DNA of 64,000 bases from the NCBI RefSeq assembly GCF_001189235.2, contig NZ_LFIP02000002.1, forward strand, positions 434,411 to 498,410, read 5' to 3'. Each line of letters begins with the position of its first letter. Position 1 is the stretch's first letter. This stretch comes from Bradyrhizobium embrapense. GTDB lineage: Bacteria > Pseudomonadota > Alphaproteobacteria > Rhizobiales > Xanthobacteraceae. Below are positions 1 to 8,360 of this stretch, piece after piece. Below the pieces are notes generated by a model. That model worked only from the letters and a program-made list of their open reading frames with translations. It had not been told where the DNA came from and searched no databases. Made by a program: the position numbers and the translations under genes.

Positions 1-986
1 AGCTTCAGCTCGCTGCCGTCGGGCTTCTTGTAGACGCGGTCGGGATTGAGCGAGCGGGTCAGCGTCTTGCCGCCCTTCTCGAAATCGGCCGACAGCGTGC
101 CGTTCATCAGGCCGAGCGTGTTGCGATAGACCAGCACCTTGTCCTCGGCGTCGACCGCGGCGACCGAGTCTTCCATGTCGAGAATGGTGGAGGCCGCCGA
201 TTCCAGGATCATGTCGGCGACGCCGGCCGGATCGTCCTTGCCGATGACGTGGCTACGGTCGATCTTGACCTCGACATGCATGCCGTTGTTGACGAGCAGG
301 ATCGCGGTGGGCTGGGCGGCATCGCCCAGATAGCCGGCGAACTGGGCGGCGTTCTTCAGCGCGGTCGAATTGCCGCTCTTCAGCTTGACCGAGAGCTGAC
401 CCGCGATCACGGCATAGGAGGTCACGTCGGTGTGGCTTCCGGTCGCGAGCGGCACGGCGGCGTCGAGGAACGCCTTGGCCTTCGCGATCACCTTGTCGCC
501 GCGAGCCTTGTTGTAGCCACGGCCAGTCTCGCTCGGATCATGCGGGATCGCATCGGTGCCGTAGAAGGCGTCGTACAGCGAACCCCAGCGCGCGTTGGCG
601 GCGTTCAGCGCGTAGCGGGCGTTGGTGAGCGGCACCACCAGCTGCGGGCCGCAGATCTTGCCGATTTCCTCGTCGATATTGGCGGTCTCGACCTTTTGGG
701 TCGCGGGCTCGGGCAGCAGATAGCCGATGTCCTTGAGGAACGCGGTGTAGGCGTTGATGTCGAATGCCTTGCCCTTGTTGGCGCGATGCCAGTCGTCGAT
801 CTTGGCCTGCAAGGTGTCGCGGACCGCGAGCAGCTCGCGGTTCTTCGGGCCGAGCTTCTGGATGATGGCGGCGAGTCCTGCCCAGAACGCGTCCGGCGCG
901 ATCCCGGTTTTCGGCGTCGCCTCCTTGGCGATGAAATCGAACAGGACAGGGGCGATCTTCAATCCATGGGCATCGACACGAGTCAT
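1..986 (-). CDS. glcB: Malate synthase G, N-terminal part (cut by window edge)
   Basis: Condenses glyoxylate with acetyl-CoA to malate in the glyoxylate shunt; cytosolic and monomeric in this family. Reading leftward from the ATG at 986-984 gives about 328 residues starting [19 protein letters not shown], then the family stretches [23 protein letters not shown] and [18 protein letters not shown], which are typical of malate synthase G and not of the short A form. The family is usually about 720 residues, so more than half, including the C-terminal catalytic part, lies outside the window. The ribosome binding site is weak (GAGAAAG). No partner gene is visible on this side. Identity is confident; completeness cannot be judged. 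Confidence 0.93.
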   Translation of the reverse strand, partial: MTRVDAHGLKIAPVLFDFIAKEATPKTGIAPDAFWAGLAAIIQKLGPKNRELLAVRDTLQAKIDDWHRANKGKAFDINAYTAFLKDIGYLLPEPATQKVETANIDEEIGKICGPQLVVPLTNARYALNAANARWGSLYDAFYGTDAIPHDPSETGRGYNKARGDKVIAKAKAFLDAAVPLATGSHTDVTSYAVIAGQLSVKLKSGNSTALKNAAQFAGYLGDAAQPTAILLVNNGMHVEVKIDRSHVIGKDDPAGVADMILESAASTILDMEDSVAAVDAEDKVLVYRNTLGLMNGTLSADFEKGGKTLTRSLNPDRVYKKPDGSELK

Positions 987-1126
987 GATGGGCTTTCTCA
1001 AAGAAATGGGGCGTTTAGGCGCTGCTTTCGAGCGAAATCAGCAAAAAACGCGCCAAAGGGCCGCGTTCACGGCCCTTTTAGCCTTAAAGCCACGGCTCTG
1101 AGAAGGCCCCTTTCCCCGAGTGCCGC

Positions 1127-2356
1127 TCAGGGCGCCCTGGTCCGCACCTTGCTGGCGATCAGCAATGCGGCGAGCACCAGGGGAATTGCGCCCGCCACGA
1201 ACACGGCCGGCGCGCCCATCACATCAAGCACAAGGCCGCCGCCCGCTGCGCCCATGGTGATGCCGAGAAAGATCGAGGCCACGGTCAGTCCAGTGCCGCT
1301 TTCGGTTTCATCGGGCACCATGCGGGTGATCCAGGTCGTGGTCGCGACCGGCACGCCGCTGAAGGCGAAGCCCCACAGCGCGACCAGCGCGAGCGCCGGA
1401 ATGACGTCCTTGCCGTAGACCGAGAGCAGCAGGCCGAGCGCGCTGATCGCCAGCGGCATCGCGATCAGCGTGAGCTTGAGATTGCGCTCGGCCATCAGCC
1501 CGCTGGCGAAGGAGCCGACATAGTTGGCGACGCCGAAAGCCAGCAACGTCGCCGCGACGCCGGCCGCGCCAAGTCCGGTCACGCTTTCAAGGAAGGGCCG
1601 GATATAGCCGAAGTAACCGAAGTGTCCGGTGAACACCAAGGTTGCCGCCAGGATGCCGGCACCGATCCCCGGCCGTGTCAGGATGTCGACCAGGGTGTCG
1701 AGCCCGGCTTCTCCCTTCGGCGCCAGACGCGGCAACGCAAGCGCCTGCACGACGAACACTGCTGCGCCCAATGCGGTCGCGAGCAGGAACACGATGCGCC
1801 AGCTCGCGACCTCGCCGAGATAGCTGCCGAGCGGAACGGCGATGATCATCGCAGCGGGAATGCCGCTCATCACGATCGACAGCGCCCGTGCAACCAGCGA
1901 TGGCGGCACCAGCCGGATTGTTGTCGCCGCCGCCATCGCCCAGAAGCCGCCGATGGCGAGGCCGAGTACGATGCGCGCGGCCAGCAGGAACGTGATGTTC
2001 GGCGCCAGCGCCACCAGCAGGTTGGAGATGACGAGGAGAATCGAGAAGCTCAGCAGCACCGGCTTGCGATTGAAGCTGCGCGTCAGTCTCGGCGTGAACA
2101 GCGCGCCGACCAGACCGGCGAGCGAGGTCGCGGTCACCGCCTGGCCGGCAAGGCCCGGACTGACACCGAGGTCCCTCGCCATCGGCGTCAGCACGCCGGA
2201 CGGCAGGAACTCCGCCGTCAGCAGTGCCGTGACTCCAAGCATCATGGCAACGACGGCGCCCCAGGCGGGCTTGTCAGCAACCCCGAGCGCGACGTCGCCC
2301 GGCATCAGCGCAACGGCATCGGCCTGCGCCAGGGCGGGGTCCACTTCTTGATCCAT
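1127..2356 (-). CDS. MFS transporter, DHA1-type (NepI/AraJ-like exporter)
   Basis: A 409-residue inner-membrane major facilitator with about 12 hydrophobic segments. The cytoplasmic loop after TM2 reads FTPRLTRSFNRKPVLL, a variant of the MFS motif A, and the protein resembles drug, sugar and nucleoside efflux carriers of the DHA1 group. I chose the ATG at 2356 because GGAAG sits nine bases upstream; an in-frame start 20 codons earlier would run into the divergent promoter region. It is divergent from the AraC-type regulator at 2437, 80 bp away, so that regulator probably controls it. The substrate cannot be told from sequence. Confidence 0.85.
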   Translation of the reverse strand: MDQEVDPALAQADAVALMPGDVALGVADKPAWGAVVAMMLGVTALLTAEFLPSGVLTPMARDLGVSPGLAGQAVTATSLAGLVGALFTPRLTRSFNRKPVLLSFSILLVISNLLVALAPNITFLLAARIVLGLAIGGFWAMAAATTIRLVPPSLVARALSIVMSGIPAAMIIAVPLGSYLGEVASWRIVFLLATALGAAVFVVQALALPRLAPKGEAGLDTLVDILTRPGIGAGILAATLVFTGHFGYFGYIRPFLESVTGLGAAGVAATLLAFGVANYVGSFASGLMAERNLKLTLIAMPLAISALGLLLSVYGKDVIPALALVALWGFAFSGVPVATTTWITRMVPDETESGTGLTVASIFLGITMGAAGGGLVLDVMGAPAVFVAGAIPLVLAALLIASKVRTRAP

Positions 2357-2436
2357 TGACCGAAACTTCCATCTTATGTTGCACCGCCGCAGACATAGGC
2401 TGGAGGTTTTGGACAAGCTATGCCATAAACGCCCGA

Positions 2437-3438
2437 ATGTTTGATCGTTCGTCCAGATCGTCCGCCGCCGATACGACCGACGCCGTCGTCGACCTGGTCA
2501 GCGAATTGCTGCTCGGCATGCGGCTCGAGGGCGTTCACTATCGTCGGGTCGAGACGCGAGCGCCGTTCGGGTTTCGCTTCGAAACCCCGTACGGGCGGGC
2601 GCAATTCCACTTCGTTGCCCATGGCACGGCACTGCTGCGTTACGCCGACGCGACGCTGCTTCCGCTCGGTTGCGGTGATGCGATCTTCCTGCCACGCGGC
2701 GGCGCGCATGATCTTGTCTCGGGGCCGGATGAGCCGAGTTGCGACGTCGAGAGTTTCGAGACCAAGACGCTGTGCGGCAATGTCGATGTGACGTCGGCGT
2801 GCCCGGAAGGATGCCCGCAGGACGATCAGGTCCTGGTCTTCAGCGCCTGCATGAATTTCGATCTCGGCGGCATGCGCCCGCTGATCGCGCTGATGCCGGA
2901 GGTGATGCGGGCCGACACGTTGCTTGTGCGCCAGCCGGAAATCGAACCGATGCTGAAGGCGATGGAACGCGAGACCTGCACGCCGCGGGCCGGCTCGGTC
3001 GGCGTGATGGCGCGTCTCGCCGACGTTCTTGCCGCGTCGATCGTGCGTGGCTGGGTCGAATGCGGCGGCGACACCGCGATGGGCTGGTTCGAGGCCTTGC
3101 GCGATCCACGGCTCGGCCGCGCGATCGGCGCGCTGCACCGCGCGCCCGGCCGCAACTGGACTGTCGCTGAGCTGGCGGCGGAGGCGGGCTGCTCGCGCTC
3201 GCTGTTCGCCGAACGCTTCCAGTCGATGACCGGGCAATCGCCACTGCGCTACCTTGCCGAACTGCGCATGCGCCTAGCGACGCAATGGATCGAGCATGAG
3301 CGCCAGCCGATCGATGTGATCGCGCAGCGGCTCGGCTATGCATCGCAGGCGGCCTTCAGCCGCGCGTTCAAGCGTATCACCGGGCAATCGCCGGGGATGG
3401 TGCGGAACGCGGGCGGGAGCCGCCGCGCGGCGGAATAG
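2437..3438 (+). CDS. AraC family transcriptional regulator (cupin sensor + AraC HTH)
   Basis: A 333-residue activator-type regulator. Residues about 10-190 form a cupin-like sensor (RAQFHFVAHGTALLRY, then GDAIFLPRGGAHDL), matching the AraC_binding/Cupin_6 group. The last 100 residues hold the two helix-turn-helices, with LAAEAGCSRSLFAERF and IAQRLGYASQAAFSRAFKR as recognition regions. The ATG at 2437 is preferred: longer in-frame versions start at 2356, inside the divergent MFS gene's start. No strong ribosome binding site is seen (a GGAGG lies 31 bases upstream), so the start is only moderately sure. It is probably a local regulator of the MFS exporter; the ligand is unknown. Confidence 0.85.
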   Translation: MFDRSSRSSAADTTDAVVDLVSELLLGMRLEGVHYRRVETRAPFGFRFETPYGRAQFHFVAHGTALLRYADATLLPLGCGDAIFLPRGGAHDLVSGPDEPSCDVESFETKTLCGNVDVTSACPEGCPQDDQVLVFSACMNFDLGGMRPLIALMPEVMRADTLLVRQPEIEPMLKAMERETCTPRAGSVGVMARLADVLAASIVRGWVECGGDTAMGWFEALRDPRLGRAIGALHRAPGRNWTVAELAAEAGCSRSLFAERFQSMTGQSPLRYLAELRMRLATQWIEHERQPIDVIAQRLGYASQAAFSRAFKRITGQSPGMVRNAGGSRRAAE

Positions 3439-3466
3439 GCAACCGAACCGATTCCTTTGACACCGC

Positions 3467-3571
3467 CGTCATGCCCGCTTCAAGCGGGGCATCCAGTGCG
3501 CCGCGGCCTTTCCGCTTGAGCACCGGCGTCTCTGGAATACTCGGTCGTCCGGTCGAGCCGGACGACGACAG
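3467..3571. repeat. Intergenic palindromic repeat, family A (copy 1)
   Basis: Two hairpins flank a linker: GCCCGCTTCAAGCGGGGC followed by ATCCAGT, and then GTCCGGTCGAGCCGGAC followed by GACGAC. The same layout (hairpin, ATCCAGT, linker, hairpin, GACGA or ACGAC) recurs at 56172-56276. It fills the gap between the AraC-type gene and the end of cysNC. It looks like a mobile-type REP/RPE element and could also end transcription; no coding content is seen. Confidence 0.6.
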
Positions 3572-3581
3572 TTGAGCAAGG

Positions 3582-5513
3582 TTAGATATTTGCCGCGAGG
3601 TCGGACACTTCGTCGAACAGGATGCCGGTCTCTGCAAGCATCCGCTCGATCTCGTCGGTGGCGTCGCTGACCGAGCGGTTCGAGGTGTCGATGGTCAGTT
3701 CATTGCCGGTCGGCGGCTGGTAGTCGTTGGTGATGCCGGTGAAGGACGGCAATCCGCCGGAGCGCGCCTTGGCGTAATGACCCTTGGGATCGCGGGTCTC
3801 GCAGATCTCGGCAGGCGTCGCGACATAGATTTCGCGGAACGCGCTGTCGGCGATGCGGCGCGCCGCCGCGCGGTCGGCGGTCGAGGGCGAGACCGCGGCG
3901 ACGATCGCGATATGGCCGTTGCGCGCCAGATGGGTCGCGACCTCGGCGAGGCGGCGGATGTTTTCGCTGCGATCCTGCGGCGAGAACCCGAGATCATTGT
4001 TGAGGCCCGCGCGCAGCGTATCGCCGTCGAGCAGAATGGGCGAGCCGCCATTGCTGAACAGCCGCCGCTCCAGCGCCCGCGCCAGGGTCGACTTGCCCGA
4101 GCCGGGCAGGCCGGTCAGCCAGACCACCGCGCCATTGTGATGATAGCGCGCCGAGCGCTCGTCCGGCCGCAGCGCGGATTCCACCGGCACGATGTCGATC
4201 GGCACCGCAGGCCGGCCGGCGTCGACCGACAGCACGAGGCCGCCGCCGGCGATGCGGCCGTTGACCTCGATCACGAGGCGCCCAGTGCGTGGATTATCGG
4301 TATAGGGATCGGTCGCAACCGGCTGTGCCAGAGAGATGTCGATCTCGCCGACATGGTTGCGCGCGATCGCGGTGTTCTCTTCGTTGGACAGTGCGCCGGG
4401 ATCGATCGCCTTTTCGATCGCGACCACGGTGGCGCGGGTTTCCTTGGTGCCGAGCCGGATCAGGATCTGCTCGCCCCTGGTCAGCGGCTTGTCGTGCAGC
4501 CAGAAGATCCGCGCGCGGATGCGGCGGGTGTCGCGCGGGCTTTGCCCGCTATGTCCGATGATGTCGCCGCGCTCGAGGAACAGCTCGCGGTCGAGCGTGA
4601 TACCGACCGAGCGCCCGGCGCCCTGGGGGCCGTCGACCGGTGTCACCGGCCAGCTCTCGACCGTCTTGATCCTGGCGATCTTGCCCGTAGGCATGATGAC
4701 GATCTCGTCGCCGGCCTTCAGGCTGCCGGACTCGACGCGGCCCGCCACGATGCGGCGGTCGTCGAACTTGTAGATCGCCTGCACCGGCAGACGCAGCGGC
4801 AGCTCCGCCAGCGGCCTTGCCGGCTCGAGCGCGTCGAGCGCCTCGACCACGGTCGGTCCCTTGTACCATCCGATCCGCGGCGTGTGTTCGGCAACGCCGT
4901 CACCGTCACGCGCGGAAATCGGGACCACGGCGGTCGGCGTCACGCCGAGGCCGATCAGATGCGACGAAATCTCCGCGCTGATCTCCTTGAAACGGTCGGC
5001 GCTGAAATCGACCCGGTCCATCTTGTTGACGACGACCGCGACCTGCTTCACGCCGAGCAGATGCAGGAGATAGCCGTGCCGCCGCGTCTGCGAGCGGACG
5101 CCTTCGAGCGCGTCGATGATCAGCACCGCGCCGTCGGCCTGCGAGGCGCCGGTGATCATGTTGCGCAGGAACTCTGCGTGGCCGGGCGCGTCGATCAGCA
5201 CGACGTCGCGCGAGCGCGTGCGAAAGCGGATCTGGGTGGTGTCGATGGTGATGCCCTGGTCGCGCTCGGTCTGCAGCGCGTCGAGCAGGAACGACCATTC
5301 GAACGGCATGCCGCGCCGCGCGCTGACCGCCTTCAGCATTTCCAGCTTGCCGTCCGGCAGACTGCCGGTCTCATGCAGCAGGCGGCCCACCAAGGTGGAC
5401 TTGCCGTGGTCGACATGGCCGACGATGACGATGCGCACCTGGGGACGCGTGGTGCCGTTGGGAGTTGCCGAGATCGAGGCGGTGGGGAGAATCATATTCA
5501 TCAGAGCACTCAC
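3582..5513 (-). CDS. cysN/cysC (nodQ-like): Bifunctional sulfate adenylyltransferase subunit 1 / adenylylsulfate kinase (CysNC, NodQ-like)
   Basis: A 643-residue fusion. The GTPase half (about 1-450) has the P-loop GHVDHGKST at 32-40, DAPGHAEF and NKMD, as in CysN, the GTP-driven subunit of ATP sulfurylase that works with CysD. The kinase half (about 465-643) has its own P-loop GLPGSGKST at 468-476, then [17 protein letters not shown], the SPSTADR segment around the expected active serine, PKGHYAKAR and FTGI, as in CysC, which turns APS into PAPS. The start is GTG at 5513, 12 bp after cysD, with a weak ribosome binding site; ATG codons at 5501 and 5495 are alternatives. PAPS made here could feed sulfation as well as reduction. 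Confidence 0.95.
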   Translation of the reverse strand: MSALMNMILPTASISATPNGTTRPQVRIVIVGHVDHGKSTLVGRLLHETGSLPDGKLEMLKAVSARRGMPFEWSFLLDALQTERDQGITIDTTQIRFRTRSRDVVLIDAPGHAEFLRNMITGASQADGAVLIIDALEGVRSQTRRHGYLLHLLGVKQVAVVVNKMDRVDFSADRFKEISAEISSHLIGLGVTPTAVVPISARDGDGVAEHTPRIGWYKGPTVVEALDALEPARPLAELPLRLPVQAIYKFDDRRIVAGRVESGSLKAGDEIVIMPTGKIARIKTVESWPVTPVDGPQGAGRSVGITLDRELFLERGDIIGHSGQSPRDTRRIRARIFWLHDKPLTRGEQILIRLGTKETRATVVAIEKAIDPGALSNEENTAIARNHVGEIDISLAQPVATDPYTDNPRTGRLVIEVNGRIAGGGLVLSVDAGRPAVPIDIVPVESALRPDERSARYHHNGAVVWLTGLPGSGKSTLARALERRLFSNGGSPILLDGDTLRAGLNNDLGFSPQDRSENIRRLAEVATHLARNGHIAIVAAVSPSTADRAAARRIADSAFREIYVATPAEICETRDPKGHYAKARSGGLPSFTGITNDYQPPTGNELTIDTSNRSVSDATDEIERMLAETGILFDEVSDLAANI

Positions 5514-5525
5514 GCCAGACTGGGA

Positions 5526-6425
5526 TCAGAGATAGCCGGCGACACGCAGCCGCTCGAACGCATCCTCGGTTTCGTGGTCGAGCGCGCGGCCGGCGCGCTC
5601 CGGAATCCTGGTGTTCTCGAGTTCAGCCAGGATTTCGTCGATGCTCGATGCGGTCGACGCCACCGGATTGGTGATGTCCTGATCCCCCAGCGAGCGATAG
5701 CGCTTGCCGTCCTTGGCGAGATAGAGCGGAATGATCGGAATGCCTTCGCGCTTGGTGTAGGCCCAGATGTCGGCCTCGGTCCAATGCAGGATCGGATGGA
5801 TACGCAGATGCGCGCCTTGCGGCGGCGAGGCGTTGAAGTGATCCCAGAATTCCGGCGGCTGGTCGCGCACGTCCCATTCGCCTTCGAGGCCGCGCGGCGA
5901 GAACACGCGCTCCTTGGCACGCGTCGCCTCCTCGTCGCGGCGGATGCCGGCGATCAATCCGTCAAAGCCATACTTGTTGAGTGCGAGCTTCAGCCCCTCG
6001 GTCTTGCGCGCCGCGGAGCGCGCCGCCGGCGGCAGGGTCGGGTCGACGCTGTCGATCGGCGGGCAGGGCTCGACGCGCAGGTCGAGATCCCATTCCTTGC
6101 CGAAGCGATCGCGGAACTCATACATTTCCGGAAACTTCTTGCCGGTGTCGACATGCATGGCCGGGAACGGGACGCGGCCGAAGAACGCCTTGCGCGCCAG
6201 CCAGATCATGACATTGGAGTCTTTGCCGAGCGACCACAGCAGCGCGAGCTTCTTCAGCCGGGCGAACGCCTCGCGCAGAATGTAGATGCTCTGGGCCTCC
6301 AGCTCATCGAGATGATCCATGGACGGGGGCGCCTGATGGGCGGGAATCCCCGGCACGGAAGATGCACTGCTAAGGGCTGCGGACCGCGTTCCGGCAGCGA
6401 CGGATTCGTTGTCGAGAAGATGCAT
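5526..6425 (-). CDS. cysD: Sulfate adenylyltransferase subunit 2 (CysD)
   Basis: Small, catalytic ATP-pyrophosphatase subunit of ATP sulfurylase: ATP plus sulfate gives APS and pyrophosphate, coupled to GTP hydrolysis by CysN. The PP-motif is SLGKDSNVMIWLARKAF, followed by FPAMHVDTGKKFPEMYEFRD and GIRRDEEATRAKE, all standard for CysD/NodP. From the ATG at 6425 the protein has 299 residues, close to the usual 300; AAGG lies about eight bases upstream. A shorter version from ATG 6320 would begin at DHLDELEAQSIYILRE, where homology proper starts, so the first 35 residues are a variable leader. It is first gene of the leftward cysD-cysNC operon. Confidence 0.94.
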   Translation of the reverse strand: MHLLDNESVAAGTRSAALSSASSVPGIPAHQAPPSMDHLDELEAQSIYILREAFARLKKLALLWSLGKDSNVMIWLARKAFFGRVPFPAMHVDTGKKFPEMYEFRDRFGKEWDLDLRVEPCPPIDSVDPTLPPAARSAARKTEGLKLALNKYGFDGLIAGIRRDEEATRAKERVFSPRGLEGEWDVRDQPPEFWDHFNASPPQGAHLRIHPILHWTEADIWAYTKREGIPIIPLYLAKDGKRYRSLGDQDITNPVASTASSIDEILAELENTRIPERAGRALDHETEDAFERLRVAGYL

Positions 6426-6474
6426 CTCTTGGCCTTGGCCTGTGGAGTTGAAAATTCTAAAGTTGCGCCGCAAT

Positions 6475-6554
6475 AGAGAAGAAATAATTTTCTCTTTGCC
6501 GGGCTTGATCGAGAGATAAATAGAAAATAATTTCAGTCAACCCCCAAATTGGGG
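6475..6554. promoter_or_regulatory. Divergent cysD / cysG regulatory region with inverted repeats
   Basis: The 142 bp between cysD and cysG is unusually AT-rich for this genome. GAAATAATTTTCTC (6481-6494) and TAGAAAATAATTTC (6521-6534) are inverted copies matching at 12 of 14 positions. A smaller inverted pair, AGAGAA at 6475-6480 and TTCTCT at 6490-6495, sits over the left arm. Near cysG, CCCCAA-A-TTGGGG (6542-6554) is a 13-base dyad that overlaps the purine stretch GGGGAAG next to the cysG start at 6568 and could fold in the mRNA leader. The position between two sulfate-assimilation operons suggests an operator for a sulfur-responsive regulator, which I cannot name. Confidence 0.5.
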
Positions 6555-6567
6555 AAGCGAGTGTCTG

Positions 6568-8019
6568 ATGCGATATCTGCCGGTGTTTCTGGATCTGCAA
6601 AGCGGCAAGGTGCTGCTCGTTGGAGCGGGCGAGCTCGTGCGCGCCAAGCTGCGGCTGCTCGCAGCTGCCGGTGCCGCGGTTCGCTGGTACGCCACCGACG
6701 GCAATCATGAACTCGCGGGCATCGCGGCGGAGGACGCCGCGCGCATCGAGCACGCCGAGGGCGATCCGCTCACAGCCGATCTCTCTGATGTCATCGCCGT
6801 GCTCTGCGCCGGCGCAGGCGACATCGGTATCGCGATGTCGGTGCGCGCCAAGGCGATCGGCCTGCCGGTCAACGTGATGGACGACCTCGTACATTCCACC
6901 TTCATCATGCCCGCGATCGTCGATCGCGGCGATGTCGTGGTCGCGGTCGGCACCGGCGGCACGTCGCCGGTGGTGGCGCGGCGCATCCGCGAGAAGATCG
7001 AGGCGGTGCTGCCGGCGCGGATCGGCGATCTCGCCGGCTTCATCGGCCGCTTCCGCAAATCGATGCATGCGCGGATCGAAGAGTTTCCGCTGCGTCGCCG
7101 CTTCTGGGAGCGCATCGTCGACGGCCCCGTCGGCGCGCTGGTGCTGGCCGGCCGCAGGGACGAGGCCGAGCAGGCCCTGAATGCGATCGGCGATCCCGCC
7201 GCATTCGCCGGCGCTGATCGTGACGGCAAGGCCGTTGGTCATGTGACCTTGGTCGGCGCCGGTCCCGGCGACCCGGATCTGCTCACCGTGAAGGCGCTGC
7301 GCGCGCTGCAGGACGCCGACGTCGTGTTCCATGACGAATTGGTGTCACCTGAAATTCTCGACCGCATCCGGCGCGATGCGACGCGGATTCCGGTCGGCCG
7401 CCGTGTCGGCAAGCCCGGCATCGGCCAGGACGCGATCAACCGCCTGATGATCGAGGCCGCGCAGTCGGGTCAGCGTGCGGTGCGGCTGAAGGGCGGCGAT
7501 CCCTTCATCTTTGGCCGCGGCGGCGAGGAAATCGAGGCGCTGCGCGACGCCGGCGTCGCCTACTCCATCATTCCCGGCGTCTCCGCCGGCCTCGGCGCGG
7601 CCGCGCAATTCGAGGTGCCGCTGACCTTCCGGCACGAGGCCCTGCGCATCACCTTCCTCACCGCGCACAAGGCGCGCGATGCCGAAGTCGTCGACTGGTC
7701 GGTGCTGACAGACAAGAAGATGACCGTCGTCGTTTACATGGGCATGACGGCGGCGCCCGCGATCCGTGAACGCATGCTGGCCGCGGGCCGCTCGCCCGAG
7801 ACGCCGGTCGGCGTGTTCGCGCGCGTGACGCGGCCGGACGCCAAGGCGGCGGTCGGCACGCTGGCGCGGCTGCCCGAGCTGGTCAAACAGGTCGATGGCG
7901 GTCCCGCCGTTCTCATCATCGGCGACGTGGTCGCGCATTCCGCGCCGTGGGGCCGATCCAACGTCACCCAATTGTTCTCCAACCAGATGTTCTCCGAACT
8001 GCTGAAAGCTGCCGAATGA
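6568..8019 (+). CDS. cysG: Siroheme synthase (CysG)
   Basis: A 483-residue fusion that makes siroheme for the downstream sulfite reductase. The N-terminal third (MRYLPVFLDLQSGKVLLVGAG) is the NAD-binding precorrin-2 dehydrogenase/ferrochelatase. From about residue 225 (GHVTLVGAGPGDPDLLTVKA) the S-adenosylmethionine-dependent uroporphyrinogen-III methyltransferase begins, with LKGGDPFIFGRGGEE and the VYMGM stretch. Length and domain order match CysG. GGGGAAG about ten bases upstream of the ATG acts as ribosome binding site and lies in a small dyad. It is the first gene of the rightward operon; its stop overlaps the next start as ATGA. Confidence 0.95.
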   Translation: MRYLPVFLDLQSGKVLLVGAGELVRAKLRLLAAAGAAVRWYATDGNHELAGIAAEDAARIEHAEGDPLTADLSDVIAVLCAGAGDIGIAMSVRAKAIGLPVNVMDDLVHSTFIMPAIVDRGDVVVAVGTGGTSPVVARRIREKIEAVLPARIGDLAGFIGRFRKSMHARIEEFPLRRRFWERIVDGPVGALVLAGRRDEAEQALNAIGDPAAFAGADRDGKAVGHVTLVGAGPGDPDLLTVKALRALQDADVVFHDELVSPEILDRIRRDATRIPVGRRVGKPGIGQDAINRLMIEAAQSGQRAVRLKGGDPFIFGRGGEEIEALRDAGVAYSIIPGVSAGLGAAAQFEVPLTFRHEALRITFLTAHKARDAEVVDWSVLTDKKMTVVVYMGMTAAPAIRERMLAAGRSPETPVGVFARVTRPDAKAAVGTLARLPELVKQVDGGPAVLIIGDVVAHSAPWGRSNVTQLFSNQMFSELLKAAE

Positions 8020-8333
8020 CCTCTCCGCTCGAACAGAAGAAAATCAGGATCACCGGCCCCTCGGTGGTGACCGCCAACCGGACCTGGGATGGTGCCGTCG
8101 TGTACCGAACCGCCAAGCACGGCTGGTCCACCGAACTCTCCGACTCCGCGATCGTGACGACGTCTGACGAGGCCCGCGCGCTTTTGGCCGAGGCCACCGC
8201 CGACGACCTCGGCGCGGTCGGGCCCTATATCGCACCGGTCGAGCTCAAGGATGGCGGCAAGGTCAAGCCGGGCAACCTCCGCGAACACATCCGCGCCAAG
8301 GGCGTCACCATCGATCTCCAGGTTCCCGCGTAA
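8016..8333 (+). CDS. DUF2849 domain protein, sulfite-reductase operon
   Basis: A 105-residue soluble protein with no signal or membrane segment. The body (KKIRITGPSVVTANRTWDG then VVYRT, WSTELSDSAIVTTSDEA, and REHIRAKGVTIDL) fits the DUF2849 family, which in rhizobia sits between cysG and the sulfite reductase gene. The start overlaps the cysG stop in an ATGA junction, implying translational coupling. Its biochemical role is not known to me; the fixed position suggests an accessory function in siroheme insertion or sulfite reduction. Confidence is high that it is a gene, low on its role. Confidence 0.85.
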   Translation: MTSPLEQKKIRITGPSVVTANRTWDGAVVYRTAKHGWSTELSDSAIVTTSDEARALLAEATADDLGAVGPYIAPVELKDGGKVKPGNLREHIRAKGVTIDLQVPA

Positions 8334-8360
8334 GGCGCGCCGGCGTAAGGCTTATCGAAC

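Noticed and set aside
2375..2397. TATGT and ACATA as an AraC-type operator between the MFS and AraC-type genes
   Set aside because: Only five-base arms, and AraC-type regulators usually bind direct repeats, which I do not see.
3777..6476. A roughly 900-codon open frame on the plus strand opposite cysNC and cysD
   Set aside because: It mirrors the codon positions of two certain genes, is Arg/Asp/His-rich, has no ribosome binding site and no recognisable domain; a GC-rich antisense artefact.
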